From positions 3,584,324-3,648,323 of the forward strand of contig NZ_LT559262.1 in NCBI RefSeq assembly GCF_900083545.1: a stretch of DNA of 64,000 bases, in the 5' to 3' direction. Position numbers and translations under genes: made by a program. The notes under the pieces are model-generated. The model was not told where the DNA came from. It did no database searches and was given only the letters and a program-made list of their open reading frames with translations. Origin of the DNA: Alistipes provencensis (GTDB taxonomy: Bacteria > Bacteroidota > Bacteroidia > Bacteroidales > Rikenellaceae). Of the stretch, positions 62,701-64,000 are shown in pieces. Each line of letters starts with the position of its first letter. Within the stretch, counting starts at the first letter, position 1.

Positions 62701-63757
62701 ACGCGGGGTCCTCGACAATGCAGCTCACCGTGTTGTCGCCCAGCGAATTGCGCGTCGGGTCGTGGCGCAGCACCCCGAAACGGCGGGCCAGCGGATGGTA
62801 GTAGCTCACTCCGCCGTAGTAGGTCCCGAGCCAGACACCCCGCTGGGCGTCGATGAAGATGGAGCGTATCGAGTTGTGGCTCAGCGAACCCGCCTCGGAG
62901 GTGTGCACATAGCGTTCGAAGCGCCCGCTTTGCGGGTCGCGGATCGAAAGGCCGTCGAAAGTGCCGATCCAGAGCCGCCCCTCGGAGTCGGTTTTCAGGA
63001 CGCGGATGTAGTCCGAGACCAGCCCGGGATTCGCCGCCGCGTCATAGCGCCCGGTGACCTGCAACGTCCCGTCGAGGCGGTAGAGGCCGTTGCCGTGGGT
63101 GGCGACCCAGTATCCGTCGCCGTCGGCGACGATGCTGGCGATGTCGTAACGAGCCATCTGCGGCAGGATGCGCACGGCGTTGCCGTAGGTCGAGGAGTAG
63201 GTGTAGATGCCGTTGGAGGTTCCGACCAGAAATCCGTCGCGCGAGGGACAGACGGCATGCACGCTGATGCCCGTAAGGTAAGTCCTGATCTCGAGCTCGC
63301 GGCTGGCGCGGTCGAAGAGCACGATGCCCAGATCGGTGGCGAGGATCAGATCGCCGTCGGCCGTGGCGGCAATGTCGGCGACCTGCATGTTACGCCCCTC
63401 GAGCCGGAAATTCTCGAAAGTCTGCGTCGAGGCGTCGTAACACGACAGTCCCGACGCCGTGCCGATCCAGAGCAGGCCCCCGTCGGCGAACAGCGCGTTG
63501 ACCGAGTTGTCGCCCAGACTCTGCGGATCGCCCTCCATGCGGCGGAACACCGTGAACGAATAGCCGTCGTAGCAGTTCAGACCATCCTGCGTCCCCATCC
63601 AGATACGCCCCATCCCGTCCTGCGCAATGGCCATCACGGTGCTTTGCGACAGACCCTCGTTGACCGACAGCGTCCGGAATTCGATGGCTGCGGAGGCCCT
63701 GCCGGAGAAAACGGCGAACAGAGCGAGCAGGAGAAGCGCATGTTTGAGTTTCAGCAT
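59729..63757 (-). CDS. Hybrid two-component system regulator with a degenerate receiver domain
   Basis: A 1342-aa HTCS. The order is signal peptide; Reg_prop propeller repeats (to about residue 690); Y_Y_Y domain; one transmembrane helix (LVAKILWVLLALGFVGGVVAALL); HisKA (INLSHELRTPLTLI); HATPase (NLLSNAFKFTPDG, RDSGIGIPP, GSGIGLSIV); receiver; and AraC-type HTH. The receiver has ES where DD is usual (LLVESNAE), Ala 1166 for the conserved Thr and Met 1188 for the conserved Lys (YLPMPLS). The probable phospho-Asp remains (IIADRVLPGLDG). The target locus must lie to the right; the partial gene at 63888 may be its first part. A run of nine C (62182-62190) lies in the propeller coding part. Confidence 0.92.
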   Translation of the reverse strand: MLKLKHALLLLALFAVFSGRASAAIEFRTLSVNEGLSQSTVMAIAQDGMGRIWMGTQDGLNCYDGYSFTVFRRMEGDPQSLGDNSVNALFADGGLLWIGTASGLSCYDASTQTFENFRLEGRNMQVADIAATADGDLILATDLGIVLFDRASRELEIRTYLTGISVHAVCPSRDGFLVGTSNGIYTYSSTYGNAVRILPQMARYDIASIVADGDGYWVATHGNGLYRLDGTLQVTGRYDAAANPGLVSDYIRVLKTDSEGRLWIGTFDGLSIRDPQSGRFERYVHTSEAGSLSHNSIRSIFIDAQRGVWLGTYYGGVSYYHPLARRFGVLRHDPTRNSLGDNTVSCIVEDPASESLWIGTNDDGVNLYDRRTGRFTEFNTANGALLSNNVKCVYPDGRGRVWIGTHAGGLSSMDAATRRTRHYPVNASIPINNSCYSLLDGGDGTLWVGTLNGLLSFDTAAGRFSRHLCADYEPRLGSLQITTLFRDSKRRVWIGTGAGLYLWQPDVRQVMTCELNPVKEGISPPRRDIAVMCVTEDSHRNIWIGTRHGLYRYNASDNSFTRFTVADGLPNDFVYGILEDELARLWISTNSGLACFDTRKNTFRRYSLRDGIANNQFNLYSYCRSRDGIFWFGGIGGITWFRPHDLVDNPFAPEPQITGVDVADADGDRRVRIERDSAGRVTAAAFPSVRNIFTVRFVAVNPLSGGRNTFAYKLEGFNTRWYETSHLEANYSNLKPGHYVFKVRAANNDGRWNELPATVEIRVLPMWWQTLVAKILWVLLALGFVGGVVAALLGRMKMKMQLRVERLEKESIGQLSQEKIRFYINLSHELRTPLTLILSPLQEIREHGTADKYVSSRLNYIYRNSLKLLHIINQLLDYRKAELEMFKMKVAVQDVDAIVAEVFSMFEEVAQNRDMDYILSSELKGEALPVDRMFLEMMLTNLLSNAFKFTPDGGIIRVALQRGEGCFRLTVRDSGIGIPPDQQERIFERFYQVSESHDGSGIGLSIVRRIVELHQGSIALRSEPGRFSEFTITLPDNIEVYPAGKRAGEHDVRASIIRDAEKFLPEEWSGEGGDFAPAEEVPEQTRGTILLVESNAEVARYVADHFKARYSVEVAADGNDALERLKTLEPDIIIADRVLPGLDGLKLCQAVKQNIRTCHIPVVILATEGSVEEQITGIEAGADSYLPMPLSISLLAANVQNLLKARYRMRHYYSDDAEIDPDKITSNSMDGEFLKKAIRIVEENMDNEEFSSNDFSKALCMSRSNLHLKMKSITGESATKFIRKIRFNYACKLLLDRKYSISEISSMVGFNSPSYFATSFKKHVGCLPTEYVRSRTKGEKAG

Positions 63758-63777
63758 ATTGTAGTGGCTTGGGTGTA

Positions 63778-63785
63778 TAAATATA
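63778..63785 (-). promoter_or_regulatory. -7-like box of the second HTCS gene
   Basis: TATATTTA on the minus strand, seven of eight to TAnnTTTG, 20 bases before the ATG. Confidence 0.45.
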
Positions 63786-63887
63786 CGCTTTTTTTCGGAA
63801 TTTCCGAAGCCCTCAGCGTTTTTCGGCCCCGGAAACGCCACCGCCGGGCGTAAGGCACGTCCGGCGGCAGTCGCGGAATCAGCGGCG

Positions 63888-64000
63888 TCAGCGCACCGAC
63901 GCGGGGAGCTCGTCGACCAGTTCGCGGTCGGCCTCACCCCTGCGGCGAACGACGGTGCTGCCCCCGGTCTTCGACGCCGGGGTGTTGTAGAGCACGGCGT
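63888..64000 (-). CDS. 3' end of an unidentified leftward gene, cut by the window edge
   Basis: An open frame from the right edge to a TGA at 63888-63890. It encodes AVLYNTPASKTGGS, TVVRRRGEADREL and VDELPASVR at its end. Base composition fits coding DNA. A hairpin (63841-63869) follows the stop. The fragment is too short to name; being next to an HTCS it could belong to a glycan-utilisation locus. Confidence 0.5.
   Translation of the reverse strand, partial: AVLYNTPASKTGGSTVVRRRGEADRELVDELPASVR

Overview
The window looks like chromosomal DNA of a GC-rich gut Bacteroidales. SusC/SusD pairs, hybrid two-component regulators, a fused SecDF, FKBP lipoproteins and many TAnnTTTG (-7) promoters all fit this order. 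The gene mix suggests Alistipes or a relative (Rikenellaceae), but no rRNA gene is present to settle it. I found no tRNA, rRNA, CRISPR array, transposase or phage genes.

Layout. 1-7505: end of a peptide-uptake type locus, with a PKD-like surface lipoprotein, a papain-like (YiiX-type) hydrolase and two tandem DUF5117-type metalloproteases; the second protease has lost its zinc site. 7677-10274: LUD protein, Pro-Glu-rich lipoprotein and RadA, tightly packed. 10279-26944 (all leftward): a glycan locus with a GH89 alpha-N-acetylglucosaminidase, two tandem paralogous esterases, SusC, SusD, a BACON/FISUMP lipoprotein, its hybrid two-component regulator and an S9-type hydrolase. 27150-28451: an extended SDR that lacks its catalytic residues, followed by thioredoxin. 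28448-33973: AlkD-like and DUF4831-type genes, then an overlapping housekeeping operon (YbbR-like, coaE, folP, lolD-like, TIGR02757, trmN6). 34121-37150: secDF.

37440-41813 contains a DMT exporter, an SMR transporter, dnaK and a small DNA-binding protein. Two families of structured intergenic repeats are woven through this stretch, and they supply stop codons and flank dnaK. 42008-44490: two FKBP-like lipoproteins, one with a Gly/Tyr-rich insertion in the FKBP domain, and a 49-aa membrane protein. 44634-47442: ruvA, an OmpH-like lipoprotein, cdaA (c-di-AMP synthase) and a GNAT enzyme. 47500-49734: a GH3 enzyme. 49981-53355: secG, TPR-like protein, lptE, a sigma-54-type activator and an HU-domain membrane protein, in one leftward run. 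53529-59647: arginine decarboxylase-like, PagL-like outer membrane protein, choloylglycine-hydrolase family enzyme, engB and prs. 59729-63757: a second hybrid two-component regulator with a degenerate receiver domain. The right edge cuts through the 3' end of another leftward gene.

The most interesting material is: the pseudo-protease paired with its active sibling; the GH89 plus tandem-esterase locus; the non-catalytic SDR; the FKBP domain with a Gly/Tyr-rich insertion; and three sets of intergenic hairpins whose paired bases change together between copies.
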